Positions 1 through 11,696 are shown, counted from the first letter of the stretch. The stretch is DNA of 64,000 nt from Aotearoamyces nothofagi (GCA_015345905.1 JADDTR010000011.1:310001-374000), one strand, 5' to 3'. Notes: a model not told the origin generated them from the sequence alone. Translations and numbers: made by a program.

Positions 1-1148
1 ATATGGCACTTTTTCTTCCACGAGGCACTTTTCCCAAGCATCCCCATCCGGATACACTTTCAAAATCTCGTCGTATGCACGCCGCTGAATGTCTTGGCCA
101 TGTGCGGAAGAAAGATAAGCTAATCCCATGATAAGATTACCAGGAACTGTATCAAGGCCTGCAGAAACCATGGTCAAGCATATGGACTTGATTTCATCTG
201 TAGCTCATCAGTACGACCTATGGAAAGCCACGATATAGGGGCCTTACCCGTCGTAAGTTTTGCTTCGGGGTCTCTCAAAATATTACCCGTAATGCAAGGT
301 TTATCAGTGCCATTAGCAATTTGCTCCTTCAGTCTCTGAAGTAGCAAGGTAAGATATCTGTCTCGTCGCTCTCTATATTCGTTCGGACCCTTGTTGTTCG
401 ACGGCCACAGCCTCATGAGAGGAATATAATCTTGCCAGTTATTGCTAGTTGACCTAAAGTTGCTCACTACCCTCTCGACGTGGAAGATTTCTTGAAGAAG
501 TTCGTCATCAACTTTGCCATTGATTCTGCAGCCATAGTTCAGGGTGAGCGAAGTGTTGAGGGCAAAGCGTTGAAAATAAGCGATCGGGTTGATATCGAGC
601 TCTCCATTTCGACTGTCCTCGAGGAGCTCCTGGATACTGATGTTGGATTCGAGATCAATAATTGGCATATAACTCTGGACGGCCGGCCGGTTTAGTGCTG
701 TAGCTGCGGCTTTCCGCCGTTGCTTACAAGATTCATCCCATGGAGAAGTTCCTATCGTGAAGCCCTGGCTTGATGACACAACAGTGTGGAAGGTATGTAA
801 TGTTGGGCGAGATATCAATGCTGATTGGTTTGAAATCCAGAGATGTCTAACAGATTGGAAAGTGCTAGCAAACACGATTCGCTATTGCCTATCAGCTATC
901 GATCATGGACGAGCAGGTATCCTACACACCCTATTCCCGAGGCGAACTTGGAAAACTGGTCCATACTTTTTGGAAAGTTCTCCAGCTACTTTTGCATGGT
1001 TACTTCCAAATTGTAGGAGATTGCCAAATAGCGGTATCCCTGGAATCTCGGGAAGGTTTTTGATCTTAGGCGTATCAGTGCGGTTCAGGTATTTAACAAC
1101 GAAAAAGATGATTGTAATCAACGCGATTCCAACTGTTTGATATGACAT
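1..1148 (-). CDS. phacA: Phenylacetate 2-hydroxylase-like cytochrome P450 (CYP504), 3'-partial at window edge
   Basis: Exons read as 1148-930, 881-248 and 197-1 (introns 48 and 50 bp), continuing past base 1. The ATG at 1148 is followed by a hydrophobic ER-anchor segment and a Pro-rich hinge (IPGIPLFGN). Exon 2 carries a long stretch with SALISRPTLHTFHTVVSSSQ and GTSPWDESCKQRRKAAATAL, which I recognise as highly conserved in Aspergillus PhacA. Exon 3 has the I-helix TMVSAGLDTVPGNL. The ERR triad and heme-Cys region lie outside the window. Family role: ortho-hydroxylation of phenylacetate to 2-hydroxyphenylacetate, feeding homogentisate and the tyrosine-catabolic route. It lies 493 bp downstream of fumarylacetoacetase on the same strand, which fits one catabolic cluster. 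CYP504B (3-hydroxyphenylacetate 6-hydroxylase) is the main alternative. Confidence 0.9.
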
Positions 1149-1641
1149 ACTGAAAGAATTGTTGGCAAAAGCAATTTCTGAGAAGGATATCAAGCGGGGA
1201 ATTCTGATATCCAAGTCATCGAAATACGGGCTATACGGTGATATTTATGGCTAAAGGGGCAATTAGTATTCCATTCTCGTTTTACAATAAGGAGTGCTGG
1301 AATGGCCAGTGTGAAGCCTGTGTGAAGCGGGGTGTCTGGGGTAGCTGGGGTAGCTGGCGTCTTGAATGCGCAACATTCCGCCATGGACCCTGTGGGGATA
1401 CACAGAGAGCACGGATGGGGAAGCTGCCTTATTCCGCTATATTCTTGAAGGGGCGGAATACAGATACTCTGCGACTTTAGAAGAAGCCGAAAAATGGGCA
1501 ATGACCGCGGTAGCTTTCCGCCAAATATTCCGACGTTGGACTATTCGATGATCGATCGGTTGAGGACTATACGAAGGTGTGGATTTGGGGTAACAGCAAC
1601 ACGCATTATGGCGTGGTCTGGTGTATTCTCTATTATTAAAC
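1149..1641. other. Intergenic, presumed CYP504 promoter and fahA 3' region
   Basis: No coding feature is supported here. The 493 bp lie between the fumarylacetoacetase stop and the P450 ATG, both on the minus strand, and should hold the fahA terminator and the P450 promoter. A short GGGGTAGCT repeat is visible near 1337-1355. No TATA box was identified with confidence. Confidence 0.6.
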
Positions 1642-3051
1642 CTATTCTAAGGTTTCTGGCGATACGGCAGATTCGATGGTCCCTGTACATTCCCCGAATC
1701 CTACTAACATACCACGCTCACTACCGCAGACCCCTCTAATGGTAATTGCATCACCGTCCTTCAAGAACTTCCGCACTTCCATCCCGGCGAGCATAATCTC
1801 TTTCTTTCCAGCCTCGTTCTGTTCAAGCAGGCTGCCTAGGGTGCCCGGCTCTTTACCGCTTATTGTACCAGAACCTAATAAATCCCCTGTCTGCATGGGA
1901 CAGCCGCCGATCGAGTGATGTGCGATCATCTGCGGAAATGACCAGAGCAGGTTCGTAGCACTAGTCTGTGTAATGGTAGTGGTATCTCCGGATGGGGCTG
2001 TGGGATACATTAGCAGTCTGCCAAAAGTGGCACATCAAAGTGGACGTACTGGTAAGATCAACCTCGAGCTTGATATCGAACGCATTATCTTCTCTTTTCT
2101 CCTTCAAGTAGCTCTGAAGTTCGGTCTTGTTCTCGAGCCCTCTTGCTCTAAATGGCTCCAACGCATCCATAAGCACAACCCAAGGACTTATTGTAGTCCC
2201 AAAATTCTTGGCATTGAATGGGCCCAGTGGGACATATTCCCAAGTCTGTATGTCTCGTGCAGACCAATCATTCATTAAAACAAGTCCGAACAGACTCTCT
2301 TCTGCCTTGGAAATAGATATAGGCTCGCCCATTTTGTTTCCGGTACACAAGAAAGCACCCAATTCCAGTTCCATGTCTAGCCTTCTGCAAGCTGTGAGGG
2401 CTGGGGAGTCGGGCTCCTTTGGATCAATTATTATCTGGCCTAGTGGACGTCGAATTCGCGTCCCTGAGACCACAACGGACGAAGCTCGGCCGTGATAACC
2501 CACAGGAAGATGCGTATAGTTCTTTTGTAAAGCATTTGCTGGACCTCTAAACATCGTACCAACTAGGTTCGATTAATAACTGAAACTTCTAATGGCTACA
2601 ATGTATGACGCATACCGTTGAACGCATGATTGATGCCTGCAAAGAAATCTGTGTAATCACCGATCTGCATAGGCAGGTGCATTTTGACGCTTCTCTGTGG
2701 GATCAACACTTGCTTCTGGAGCTCCAGATTGTCCTTGAGAGTTTGAGGCAGGGACGTATCGTCGGAAAAGACATCTTGAAGGAATCTACGCACTTCCTTG
2801 TGGATTGGTCGTCCAAGGGCGGCGAACGCATTGAGTGTCGGTTGAGAAAAGACGGCGGAGTGTTTTTCCATAGCGGGCAGACCTACGAAGCCGCCATGGG
2901 CTGTAAATATCTTTAAATCGAGGACATGGTCGCCAATTGCAACCCCATGCCGTTTCTCTGGAGAGTCTGTGGTGGAAATTATGCCAAACGGCAAATTGGC
3001 GATGGAGAAGTGCGAGTCCGCAGGAATGGGGAACCAGCTTCTTGTGACCAT
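1642..3051 (-). CDS. fahA: Fumarylacetoacetase
   Basis: Exons 3051-2616, 2562-2050 and 1997-1642 (introns of 53 and 52 bp) give 434 residues, normal for the family. The last enzyme of phenylalanine, tyrosine and phenylacetate breakdown, it hydrolyses fumarylacetoacetate to fumarate and acetoacetate in the cytosol. Visible motifs: [13 protein letters not shown] ahead of intron 1, then [13 protein letters not shown] and [15 protein letters not shown]. The metal and active-site block is [20 protein letters not shown] followed by [17 protein letters not shown]. The C-terminal core has [20 protein letters not shown]. Frame is kept across both splice junctions. The gene is divergent from the methyltransferase at 3908 and upstream of a CYP504 P450; homogentisate dioxygenase and maleylacetoacetate isomerase, often clustered with it in aspergilli, are not in the window. 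Confidence 0.96.
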
Positions 3052-3907
3052 TGCGACGTTTTGTCTGAACGGCTGAAGAAGTCTTTAGAAGAAAGGATAG
3101 AATCTCATATATTCAACACATGGCAGCCCATCTATGTACGTTGTACATTTGTACTTCGACTCTATAGCCTGCGGGGATGGTGCCAGTGGTCTAGTCGAGA
3201 AATGGCAGTAGCGTTATCCCCGCCGGATCAATTCCGCACTTCTCCTGCGGCTCACATCCTCTGCAGATTCAGCATCGCCATCATATCCCAAACCACAACA
3301 GAAGGTGGAGATGCACGACGACTACAGGTGGGAATAATGTTCCGCAGAAATACGAGGCTCTGGTTGCTGAAATCCATACTCGCAGTTTGGGAAAGCCTGT
3401 TGCAGCATCCCGGGGAGATTGTGTAGCCACCAGAGACGTGCTTTCAAGTGAAGGAAGGGATAGTCTCTCTGCGTCCTTCGCTCGGAGTCAAAGCTTCAGT
3501 CGTCTCTAGGTTTAAGGTGCTACTAGTGCTGATCTACGTTGCTTAATGGTAAGCCAGAATACTCGATATGTGGTGATCAAAAGAGAATTGATGTGTCTGT
3601 TCTGGAAGCGCTTGACAATATAAGACGATATTACTCTACGGTACAGTATAGTACCGAGTAAGGCGGCTCGGCCCGCTAAGTCAACTCAAAATTCCACTCC
3701 ACTTTTATTTTTTAGACACCCGTGTCCAATCTTTTTACTTATTCTTTTCTTTAATCATATACTTTGTCAGTCGTTACGTTTCATTACCCTAATTACGGAC
3801 TTTCATTCTCCTTCATTGTAGATCGTAAACAGTGAAAAGACTACGTCTAGACCTTAAGGCAACTGTGGGCAAGGCCATCCACAGGCAACTGCCTCTGCTC
3901 TCCAGCC
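3052..3907. promoter_or_regulatory. Divergent intergenic region, fahA / methyltransferase
   Basis: 856 bp between two divergently transcribed ATGs, so it must contain both promoters. The half near 3700-3800 is rich in T and TTTCATTACC-like pyrimidine runs, as in fungal core promoters. No specific operator is claimed. Open frames here (for example 2926-3426) have no recognisable protein character. Confidence 0.5.
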
Positions 3908-5208
3908 ATGCATTATATACGGTTTCTAAAAGCACCAAGCTTATCCCGCGTCTCTAAGGACCCGCATGATCTCCAATTGACAGCCAAGATCACAATCACC
4001 ACTGATCTTGGTGAGTATCCCCTCTCGGTGGATCTTCCTATTCTTGTGGGGCTTCTCGATGAAAACTCTCGTTTTTCCAATATCCATAAGTACGATTGGA
4101 AGGCTAGTAATCGACAGCTAGAGATATCGTTTAGAATATCAAAGGGTGATAGGAATCCATCATCTATGAAATGGCCTTGCCGACTACTTGTTCAGCCGGA
4201 AAATGCAAAGCACCGCCCGCGTGCTCTAGGGGATGTCTTGAAACTTTCCGACACTGGCGAAGAGCATAGCGGAATTGTTCTCTCTGTCGAAAGCGAGGCT
4301 TTAGCTTATACCGGATCAATTGGGACCTCCAGAAGAGTCCAGAGGCACCTCGGACTCGAGAATGCAGACGAGCTTCAAATCTGGGAAGAGACAGGTGAGA
4401 GCATTGCTCGACATATCTGGTATGTTGATAATTTCAAACCCAGGAAAACTCAAGAGGCAGCAGCGAACAATGTGCGTTAGACTACTACAGCAATTATTCG
4501 GAGTTTATAGCTTATTATTTCCTTTTACGGGGTCTCACAAGTTGTCTTCTCTTCATTGGCCGTTATATAGCTGCTTGCTGATTTCTGACCTTTAGGGATG
4601 CCGGGCTTGTCTTATCTGCATTTCTTCATGAATCAAGTAAACAGGCCAGAGAGTCAGACAAGTCTCGTCTCCCACGACTTCAAGAAATCCTAGTCAAGCC
4701 AAATATTGAGATTCTGGAACTTGGCGCTGGCTGTGGAATCGTTGGCATAACTCTTGCCAGATCCTTCCCAAATGCTACAGTTATGCTTACAGACCTCCCC
4801 AATGCAGAGGAGATTGCTAGACAAAACATCTATGCCGCCAACAACCAGCATGGCAGGGCCACACCATCTGCAAAGATAGCATATGAAAATCTCGACTGGT
4901 CGAAACCGCTTTCGGAGAAGCTACGGACTGCAGAACTTGACCTTGTGCTTGTAGCCGATTGTACTTACAATCCAGATGTCGTGCCCGACCTCGTCAAGAC
5001 GCTGGCTAGTATCGTTCAGCGTAACAAGGAAGTTGTAATTTTACTAGCCATGAAGATCAGGCACGAGAGTGAAGCCATCTTTTTCGACCTGATGAAAGAA
5101 AGGCACATGAGAGTCGTTGATAAGCTTGTCTTACCACTCGCTCACCTTGGAGGAGAAAGAGAGGAGATTGAAATCTATCTATTTGCCGGCGACTCCAGCT
5201 GCGCCTAG
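3908..5208 (+). CDS. Family-16 (METTL21-like) S-adenosylmethionine methyltransferase
   Basis: Exons 3908-4419 and 4596-5208 give 374 residues. The 176 bp intron restores frame (HIW|DAGLVLSAFLHE). The C-terminal half has SAM motif I, EILELGAGCGIVGITLA, a motif II-like VMLTDLP, and ADCTYNPDVV, which fits the DXXY hallmark of family-16 protein methyltransferases. These mostly methylate lysines of translation factors and chaperones; the substrate here cannot be told. The N-terminal 170 residues form a beta-rich region of unknown function that yeast Efm-type enzymes often lack in this form. Cytosolic, with no targeting signal seen. An alternative is a small-molecule methyltransferase, since fungal members are sometimes annotated as nicotinamide N-methyltransferase-like. 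Confidence 0.85.
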
Positions 5209-6876
5209 TTCGCTCCACAAAAACTCCCAAATCGCCTCTTAAGAATGCCATCTAGGCGGTGCTGCTGGACGGCATACCCGGAGCTGCAAAGGATATCGTT
5301 TGCGGCCTTTGGCATCTATCGTAAACCTCAATATGGATATCATACGATGGACTTCTCGGAACAACTGGGTAGCCGGCTGCAGCTGAACGACTATCAGGTT
5401 TAGGAGTTGGCTCAGCGTCCAATGACTTCAAAGTCGCCCATTCCGATTATATTGGGCAGCATTTCCCAACACACTCTGGCCCGTCAGGCTCACCACCTCC
5501 CAAGCCCCATTATTATCGCGATCCTTCCTGCGCAGTACAGTCGGTGCCTTCCAGCCTTAGGTGCCATCCGTCAGCCCCGGGAAAAGTAAAGCCCCTCCCC
5601 ATCATCTCCAGATCCTATCAGATATCCGCCAGCCTCGCCGTGCCGATGAGATCGTCACGAGGCCCGGAAATAGAAAAAGGAGACCTACGAGATAAGCGCC
5701 CTGCGCTTTTCCACCCAACCCTCCTTCCCTCCGTCCCTCTCTCGCGCGGGGCTTCGAGAAAGGAAAAAGGTCCGAAGACACCCCGCCGTGGGTTAGTGCC
5801 CTGCTGTGCGGTCGCTCGAAATGGCCGGCTGCAAAATCTGCACACATGCATGCGCCGCGGCGTCGCCGCCGAATAATAGTGGCCGGACCGGATGAACGAC
5901 ACCCAGACGGGCACCCTACCCCCGCCCGGTGCGGTAGTATATGGCGGGACGGCGAGGCCCTCCAGAGGTCCTGTGTGCGCGCCCGCCCTGGGATGTGCGC
6001 TCTGCTCTGCATGTGCCGCCTCGGCGTGCTCTGTGCATAGTCGCCCTTGCCTAGTGGAGGATGGGCCCGGCATGGCAGCTACGGCGGCGTCGGCGGTTAG
6101 CACGGGCATGGGGTCAATCGTGAGCGGGCTCACCACCACGTGGTGGGGGTCAAGCTGTGTGATGCCATGGCCACAATTACATCTACTGGCGGAACATTAC
6201 GGTCGTGGTGGGCTTTGCCGTCGCGGGGTCGTCCACCATGGGCTTCCATGCAGGATGAGTAAGTGGGTGTGTGGGTGCGTCTCACGCCGAGTCACGGTGC
6301 AGGAGAAACGTGAGATTTGGGGTTTTTTTTTTCATGTTTCTGATTCGAGCGACCTGAGAAGTATCAAGGGGTATATCCGACCAACAACAGAGAGCAAGAT
6401 GGACTCCAGTCCCCAGATGCCGCCGAGACTAAATACTACGATTACAATATCCAAGCCCACGTGCACCAGACCTGACTTGAGAGTGAAAAAAAAAAAAAAA
6501 AGGTGAAAAGAGATCACAAGAAACGAAATCATGACTGAAATTGGAAAAAAGACCCATCCTGCGTAATGCCCAACTTTTTTTCCTTGCCGAAAACCATGCA
6601 GCGCGCTGGAAACCTGCTTGTAATGAGATCAGATTGAATGCCGCCCGATGCTGGGTTGCCCCATTACTGTACGATATATGAATGAAGCCCGCCGTCTATT
6701 CTTACAATGCATTGCATCCTCCCGTCGATTTGAAAATGCGTCCATGTACCCGGCTCGCAAGGGTGGGTATCTTAAGTATAGGCCATAAGAAATGGAGCAC
6801 TCCTTGAAAGTGAAATATGTCTAACTCCTCGGTCCGCCCGCAGGCTAAAATAGATGTCAAACTGTGCCTGTACGCC
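5209..6876. other. Intergenic, 1.7 kb, no gene seen
   Basis: Convergent gap between the methyltransferase and the 403-residue minus-strand gene. Bases 5400-6300 are GC-rich with many overlapping open frames, none with family character. A pure A run lies at about 6486-6500. No RNA gene recognised. Confidence 0.5.
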
Positions 6877-8088
6877 CTAAGCATGTGGCCTGCGCAGGAC
6901 CTCCTCGCAGTTGGCGTCGAAGCGGAGGTTCCAGAGACGGATACTCGCCATGAACTTCTCTGTATTCTCGAGCTGCCGGTCGCGACCGAAGATCGAGTCT
7001 ACGAACTCTGTACCTGCGTTCTTGCCTAGTTGCGCCGGCTCCTTGCCGTGTCTCTTGCTCGTCTTCAACATTGGGGTCTCACACGCCTTGAGGAGTCTCT
7101 TCAATTTATCCGTCAAGCGTTCCCCAGACTCTATAAAATCATCAATCATTTCCCTGTTCTCTTCTAACCGTATCCTAGGCATACATTCTTCCGCCCTTTT
7201 GACCTTCCCCGCCAGTTGTATGAGTAGTAGCCACAACTCGCCCGCCATGTCAGAGATTGGCGTTGCGGGTCCGTGGTGGTAGACCGTCCAGTCGTAAATC
7301 CACTTTCCCAGAGAGTTCGCATCAAATACGCTGCCGAGTAGCAGGATCGGCTCTTCTGTTGGGTCCCAGTTCTTCAGAGAAAACCCGGGTGGGATGTGAT
7401 GTCTCCGAGCGTCGGACTCTGTAGCTTTTGGCGGCGACGGTTGAGCCTTCTTCGCCGAACTAGTTGGGCGAGATGCCGTTGCTGGTCGTTGTGGTGTTGA
7501 TGCTGATGCACGTCGTGTTCGTCGAGGTGTGTCATCCTCGTATCGAGGGGAGCGGGTCGGCTCTGCTACGATGATCGGCGTGCCATCTCTGTCATATGTG
7601 AAGCCCTGGTAGTAGTGATTAGTGCCATGACCACGATAATTGTAAGATGTCTTCGTAGGTCGGCCATCGCGACCAGGAACAATATAGATATGACCATCGT
7701 ATACAAGGCACTCGTCTTCGTCGGAATCCCCATAAGAGGCACGATAGGACTGAGAATACCGCCGCGTTGGCTTCGGTGGCGAGGCCGACCAAGAGGAACC
7801 ACGATGATATGTAGGTTGCGACTTTCGCGCTCTTGCACTCACATATTCGGCCTCGGCAGACGGCGAGGTGAAGCCAGCTCTGGTAGAGTAATAGCCGGTG
7901 CTGGTGAACCGTGGTGACGGGTACGTCTTCGGAGGGGGAGAAGAGTACGCGAAGTCATCACTGATATGTCGTGAGTGTTGTCGTGTCGCGCCAGATGGTC
8001 GCTGGTAGAACCCATGTGGTCCCGAGGGAGATGGAGTCGCGCTGGAGTATCCGAAGTACGATGCGTGAGGTGGTGAAGCGTAAGCCAT
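6877..8088 (-). CDS. Unknown Ser/Pro/Tyr-rich fungal protein with conserved C-terminal domain
   Basis: One uninterrupted frame of 403 codons from the ATG at 8088. Residues 1 to about 230 are low-complexity, rich in Ser, Pro, Tyr and Arg, with a short more ordered patch around ECLVYDGHIYIVPGRDG. From about residue 232 the character changes to an ordered domain starting PPGFSLKNWDPTEEPILLLG and continuing as LGKWIYDWTVYHHG with helical, charged segments to the end. I recall similar proteins in many Pezizomycotina, usually annotated only as hypothetical or 'vegetative cell wall protein gp1', a name that reflects the Pro-rich part and not function. No signal peptide or membrane segment. The abrupt end of codon structure upstream of 8088 supports this start. 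Confidence 0.8.
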   Translation of the reverse strand: MAYASPPHASYFGYSSATPSPSGPHGFYQRPSGATRQHSRHISDDFAYSSPPPKTYPSPRFTSTGYYSTRAGFTSPSAEAEYVSARARKSQPTYHRGSSWSASPPKPTRRYSQSYRASYGDSDEDECLVYDGHIYIVPGRDGRPTKTSYNYRGHGTNHYYQGFTYDRDGTPIIVAEPTRSPRYEDDTPRRTRRASASTPQRPATASRPTSSAKKAQPSPPKATESDARRHHIPPGFSLKNWDPTEEPILLLGSVFDANSLGKWIYDWTVYHHGPATPISDMAGELWLLLIQLAGKVKRAEECMPRIRLEENREMIDDFIESGERLTDKLKRLLKACETPMLKTSKRHGKEPAQLGKNAGTEFVDSIFGRDRQLENTEKFMASIRLWNLRFDANCEEVLRRPHA

Positions 8089-9385
8089 GGTTTCCAGCCC
8101 TTACGATGTCCAGCGGAGCCCTAAAATAAAGAAAAGAGATCCGCAAAGGTGGTTGTAAGTTCGTGACGAGCCCGTCACCGTGGTATCTTGTCGGGTTGAG
8201 GGATAGGGAGAGAGCGGCTGCTTGTCTGGAACATATCCAAGTCGTTGGCAATCGGCGAGCGGAATCTTCTGGAATGTTGGATCTGGGTTGATCCAACGGC
8301 GAGTATCTTGGTTGGTGCAGGTTGGTTCGTTGTCGCGATGTAGATGTGAATTCCTGGTGGCAAGAAGTGGAAAAGGAAGAGGTTGGTGTGCGGTGGGAGG
8401 TAGATATAATATTGTGGACTCGACTAAAGTTTCGCGTTCTGGTGGTCTGGGCGGTGCCAGCGAACCAAGCAGATTGAGCGACAAGGGGGTTGGGTATTGA
8501 GCAATGAGCGTTTGTTATGACTCTAACGTCTAACTAGACATGCGCCACACTTGTTAGACAAGTAATAGACAGATGCATGGGAAGGTCAGGGAAGAAGAGA
8601 GAAGCAATTAAATGCCATCCTGGGAGTCCCTGAGCGTCCCGGGGAGGTTCCTGGGTCGCGGGAATTGGTAAGATGAGGATCACTTACTTGGGACTGTAGT
8701 CTGATACGGGAGGGGCCTCTTTAGGGGCCGTAGCGTGACCTTAGTGAGCACAGCGAGTGCAGACGAAATTTGGGCCGAGATTCGTTCGTATCAACAACGC
8801 TCCACGCGTGCAGAGGGAAAAGTTGGCACGGAGCAACTGGAGCAGCCTCGAGCAGCTTCAAGCCAAGTTCGAGCCAAGTTCAAGCACCGCCAGCGAGGAG
8901 CACAACGGCCTTGTTGCACGGCTTTCCGACTGTGCCCGTCGCTTGCAAGATGATAAATCAATCACTCACCAGCAGCGGACAGACATGCTCTGCTGATTGC
9001 TTGGTCTGGCCTGGCCGCAAGAAGAACGGGAAGGTGGTGGCGAACAGTGATGGGCAGACGTAGGAGGCTGCTTTGGTAAGGCGGACGTTTACTGCCATCA
9101 GCAGACAGAGAGCAGACAGAGCAGACAGAGCAGAAGACCGTGTGGGTGCGAGCTGGATATGTACGAATGTATGAGATTGGATGCGTTCTCCGGGAGAGCC
9201 GTTGGATGTAGTGTGCAGTGCAGGACGTCGTTGAGTAAGGTTAGTAGCAGTGGTAGTAGTGCGAACCGTCAGGACGAACTCGTTACTCGTTACGAGGGAT
9301 GGCTGCCGTTGAATTGCTGCAGGCGAGCGGTGATGCACCGGGAGAGTCCAGTCAGATAGAAGAGACAGTCTGGCTGACTGACTGT

Positions 9386-9470
9386 TGGAGCTGGAGCTGG
9401 GACTGGGACTGGGACTGGAGCTGGAGCTGGAGCTGGAGCTGCAGCCGGGACTGGGACTGGGACTGGGACA
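9386..9470. repeat. CTGGAG/CTGGGA hexanucleotide array with G-quadruplex motif
   Basis: Alternating blocks of GGAGCT and GGGACT hexamers. At 9447-9467 four GGG runs are spaced by ACT, matching the canonical intramolecular G-quadruplex pattern. Not coding. Confidence 0.9.
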
Positions 9471-9593
9471 GTGGATTACTGTACTGCTTGCTGCTGTATG
9501 TATGTACGTACGTACGGACGTACCGTATATCAGACTGCGGGAGATAGGTGATCAACGATGCGTGGTGCTGCGATCCACAGCGGCCGGCCACAG

Positions 9594-9597
<4 letters not shown>

Positions 9598-9637
<40 letters not shown>
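9598..9637. repeat. (TA)n microsatellite
   Basis: About 20 uninterrupted TA dinucleotides. Confidence 0.98.
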
Positions 9638-9639
<2 letters not shown>

Positions 9640-9671
9640 ATGTATGTGCGCCTCGCCGAAGCTGGCCGGAG

Positions 9672-9745
9672 GGGTAGGGAGGAGGGAGGAGGGATGGGAG
9701 ATGGGAAGGTGGATGGGGGATGGGAGGGGAGATGGGAGGGGAGGG
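9672..9745. repeat. G-rich GGGA/GGAT low-complexity tract
   Basis: Dense runs of three or more G on the plus strand separated by 1-4 bases, strongly purine-biased, with many possible G-quadruplex registers. Confidence 0.85.
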
Positions 9746-10051
9746 TGAAGACGAGGAGGGTGTCAGTGACGGTGCCAGTGACGGTGCCAGTGACGGTGTC
9801 GGCGGGTGGGAGTGGATGGAGGAGGGCGTGCATGTGTGCGATGTGACGAGATGTGATGGTGGTGGCCAGTGGCGGCTGAAGCCAGCCTGAACACAGTAAG
9901 CTCAGCAGCCTAAGCGGTGCATTGCATGCGCTGGAGGGCCTGGCTGCGGACTGTGTTTAGTGTGTTGAGCGTGCTGGGTGTACTTGGGGTACCTACGGTG
10001 CCTACAGTGCCTACGGTGCCTACTTTGCCCTGCTATGCCTGCTGTGCCTGC

Positions 10052-10146
10052 TGTGGCTACAGTGGCTACAGTGGCTACAGTGGCTACAGTGGCTACAGTG
10101 CCCTACAGTGCCCTACAGTGCCCTACAGCGCTCTACAGTGCCCTAC
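10052..10146. repeat. GTGGCTACA 9-mer array grading into TGCCCTACAG 10-mer array
   Basis: About five copies of a 9 bp unit, then three to four copies of a related 10 bp unit sharing the CTACAG core. The gradation suggests stepwise slippage from one unit to the next. Confidence 0.9.
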
Positions 10147-10199
10147 CTTGCTTGCCTGTGCCTTGCTGGACTTGCCCAATAGTGACCTACAGTGCTCTG

Positions 10200-10360
10200 C
10201 TTACCCCACTGTACACTGTACATACAGTATAGTACAATCCGTACAGTTCAGTTCAGTCTAGTACATCCAGTGCAGTATGGTATTACCGTACAGTACAGTA
10301 CATCCAGTATAGTACTGTACTATCCAGTATATACAGTATAGTACATCCAGCATAGTACGG
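10200..10360. repeat. TACAGTA/GTACAG-rich imperfect repeat
   Basis: Highly irregular succession of ACAGTA, GTACATCC and CAGTAT words, for example GTACAGTACAGTACATCC near 10290. The same words recur near 12310-12350, 12680-12840 and 35200-35320. Confidence 0.75.
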
Positions 10361-10898
10361 AAGTACATCCAGTACACACCTCTCGTACATACCTCACGCA
10401 CAGCACATGCAGAGCACCAGTAGACGTACCCGTGCCCTACATGTGCCCACACAGCACAGCACAGTACAGTCCAGTCCAGTCCATGTAGACGTACAAGTAC
10501 GTACCCGTGCCCGTACCCGTCTGTACCTGGGCTACCCTGCCTCGCAGTACCGTTACGTGCCTTACTTATCGACAGTCAAATACGGCCCTCGGGGTAACTT
10601 GAGACGCCCCCCCCCCAGCGCTTCGAGCATCGCATTCTGCAGATTGCCCATCTCTGCCTTTACCTGTTTCCTCGTCCCTCCCTCGTCCCTCTGCTCCTCT
10701 CCTCTCCTCTTCTCTTCTCTTCTCTTATTTCCCCCTTTCTCGACGCTACGCCTACCAGTCTTGTCTCCAGCATCCGCCTCTACATCGACGTCTATGTCCG
10801 CATTGCACAGGCAAGGCACAGCACAGCACAGCACAGCACAGCACAGTTCGCAGGACTATGCTCTTGGGGCGATGTGATCTAATCAATCTGGCGAGGCG

Positions 10899-10937
10899 TC
10901 AGTCAGTCAGTCAGTCGGTCAGTCAGTCAGTCGGTCA

Positions 10938-10968
<31 letters not shown>

Positions 10969-10970
10969 GG
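10899..10970. repeat. (CAGT)n tetranucleotide array
   Basis: About 17 tandem AGTC units with a few G substitutions (CGGT). Confidence 0.95.
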
Positions 10971-11138
10971 TGCCCAGCCGGAGAGACGAACCAGACCCCA
11001 TCGCCATCGGCCTCTGCAGCGCCCAGGAGCCAGAAGCAGGAACCCCCCCCCTTTCCGCCGCCCGTCTGGGCTCCTGTCCAACCATGATCCCTCGCCCGTT
11101 TCGCCCCAGCGCAAGCCACCATCGGTCGATTGCTGCGC

Positions 11139-11164
11139 ATCCCATCCCATCCCATCCCATCCCA
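11139..11164. repeat. (CCCAT)n pentanucleotide repeat
   Basis: Five tandem CCCAT units. Confidence 0.95.
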
Positions 11165-11248
11165 AGCCATCGCGATCAGCCAGCGCCGGCCTTCTTGCCA
11201 GCCAGGCCCGGCTTGGGCAAAATGCGACGCCTCGGCCGGCTCAGCGTG

Positions 11249-11280
11249 CGACTGGCGACTGGCGACTGGCGACTGGCGTG
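11249..11280. repeat. CGACTGG 7-mer repeat
   Basis: Four tandem 7 bp units. Confidence 0.95.
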
Positions 11281-11442
11281 ACCGACCGGATCCTTCAACT
11301 GTTCCGCTCTCCTACGACGTGCGGTAGGGCGATGGAGGTGGTGGTGATGTCTCTCTCTGTCCTCGAGGACGGCTCCTTCAGGTCCCTTCTCCTCCTTCTC
11401 CTTCTCGTCCCTCCTCGGCTGCGCAGGTGCGCGGATACAGAG

Positions 11443-11599
11443 ATGGCATGGCATGGCATGGCATATCATAACATAGCATAGCATGGCATGGTATAGTATG
11501 GCATGGCATAACATAACATAGCATAGCATGGCATATAATAGCATAGCATAACATAGCATAGTATAGCATGGTATAACATAACATAGCATAGCATATAGT
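11443..11599. repeat. CATAG/CATGG/CATAA pentanucleotide array
   Basis: About 150 bp of degenerate pentamers CATRG and CATAA. The mixed variants suggest an old or frequently rearranged array. Confidence 0.95.
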
Positions 11600-11696
11600 A
11601 CTGTACAGTACATATATACATACGACAGGCGATCGCCTACAGCGACGCCTCCGCCCGAGCGCCCACCCGTGCAGCCTCTCCTACAGCTTGCCAATA

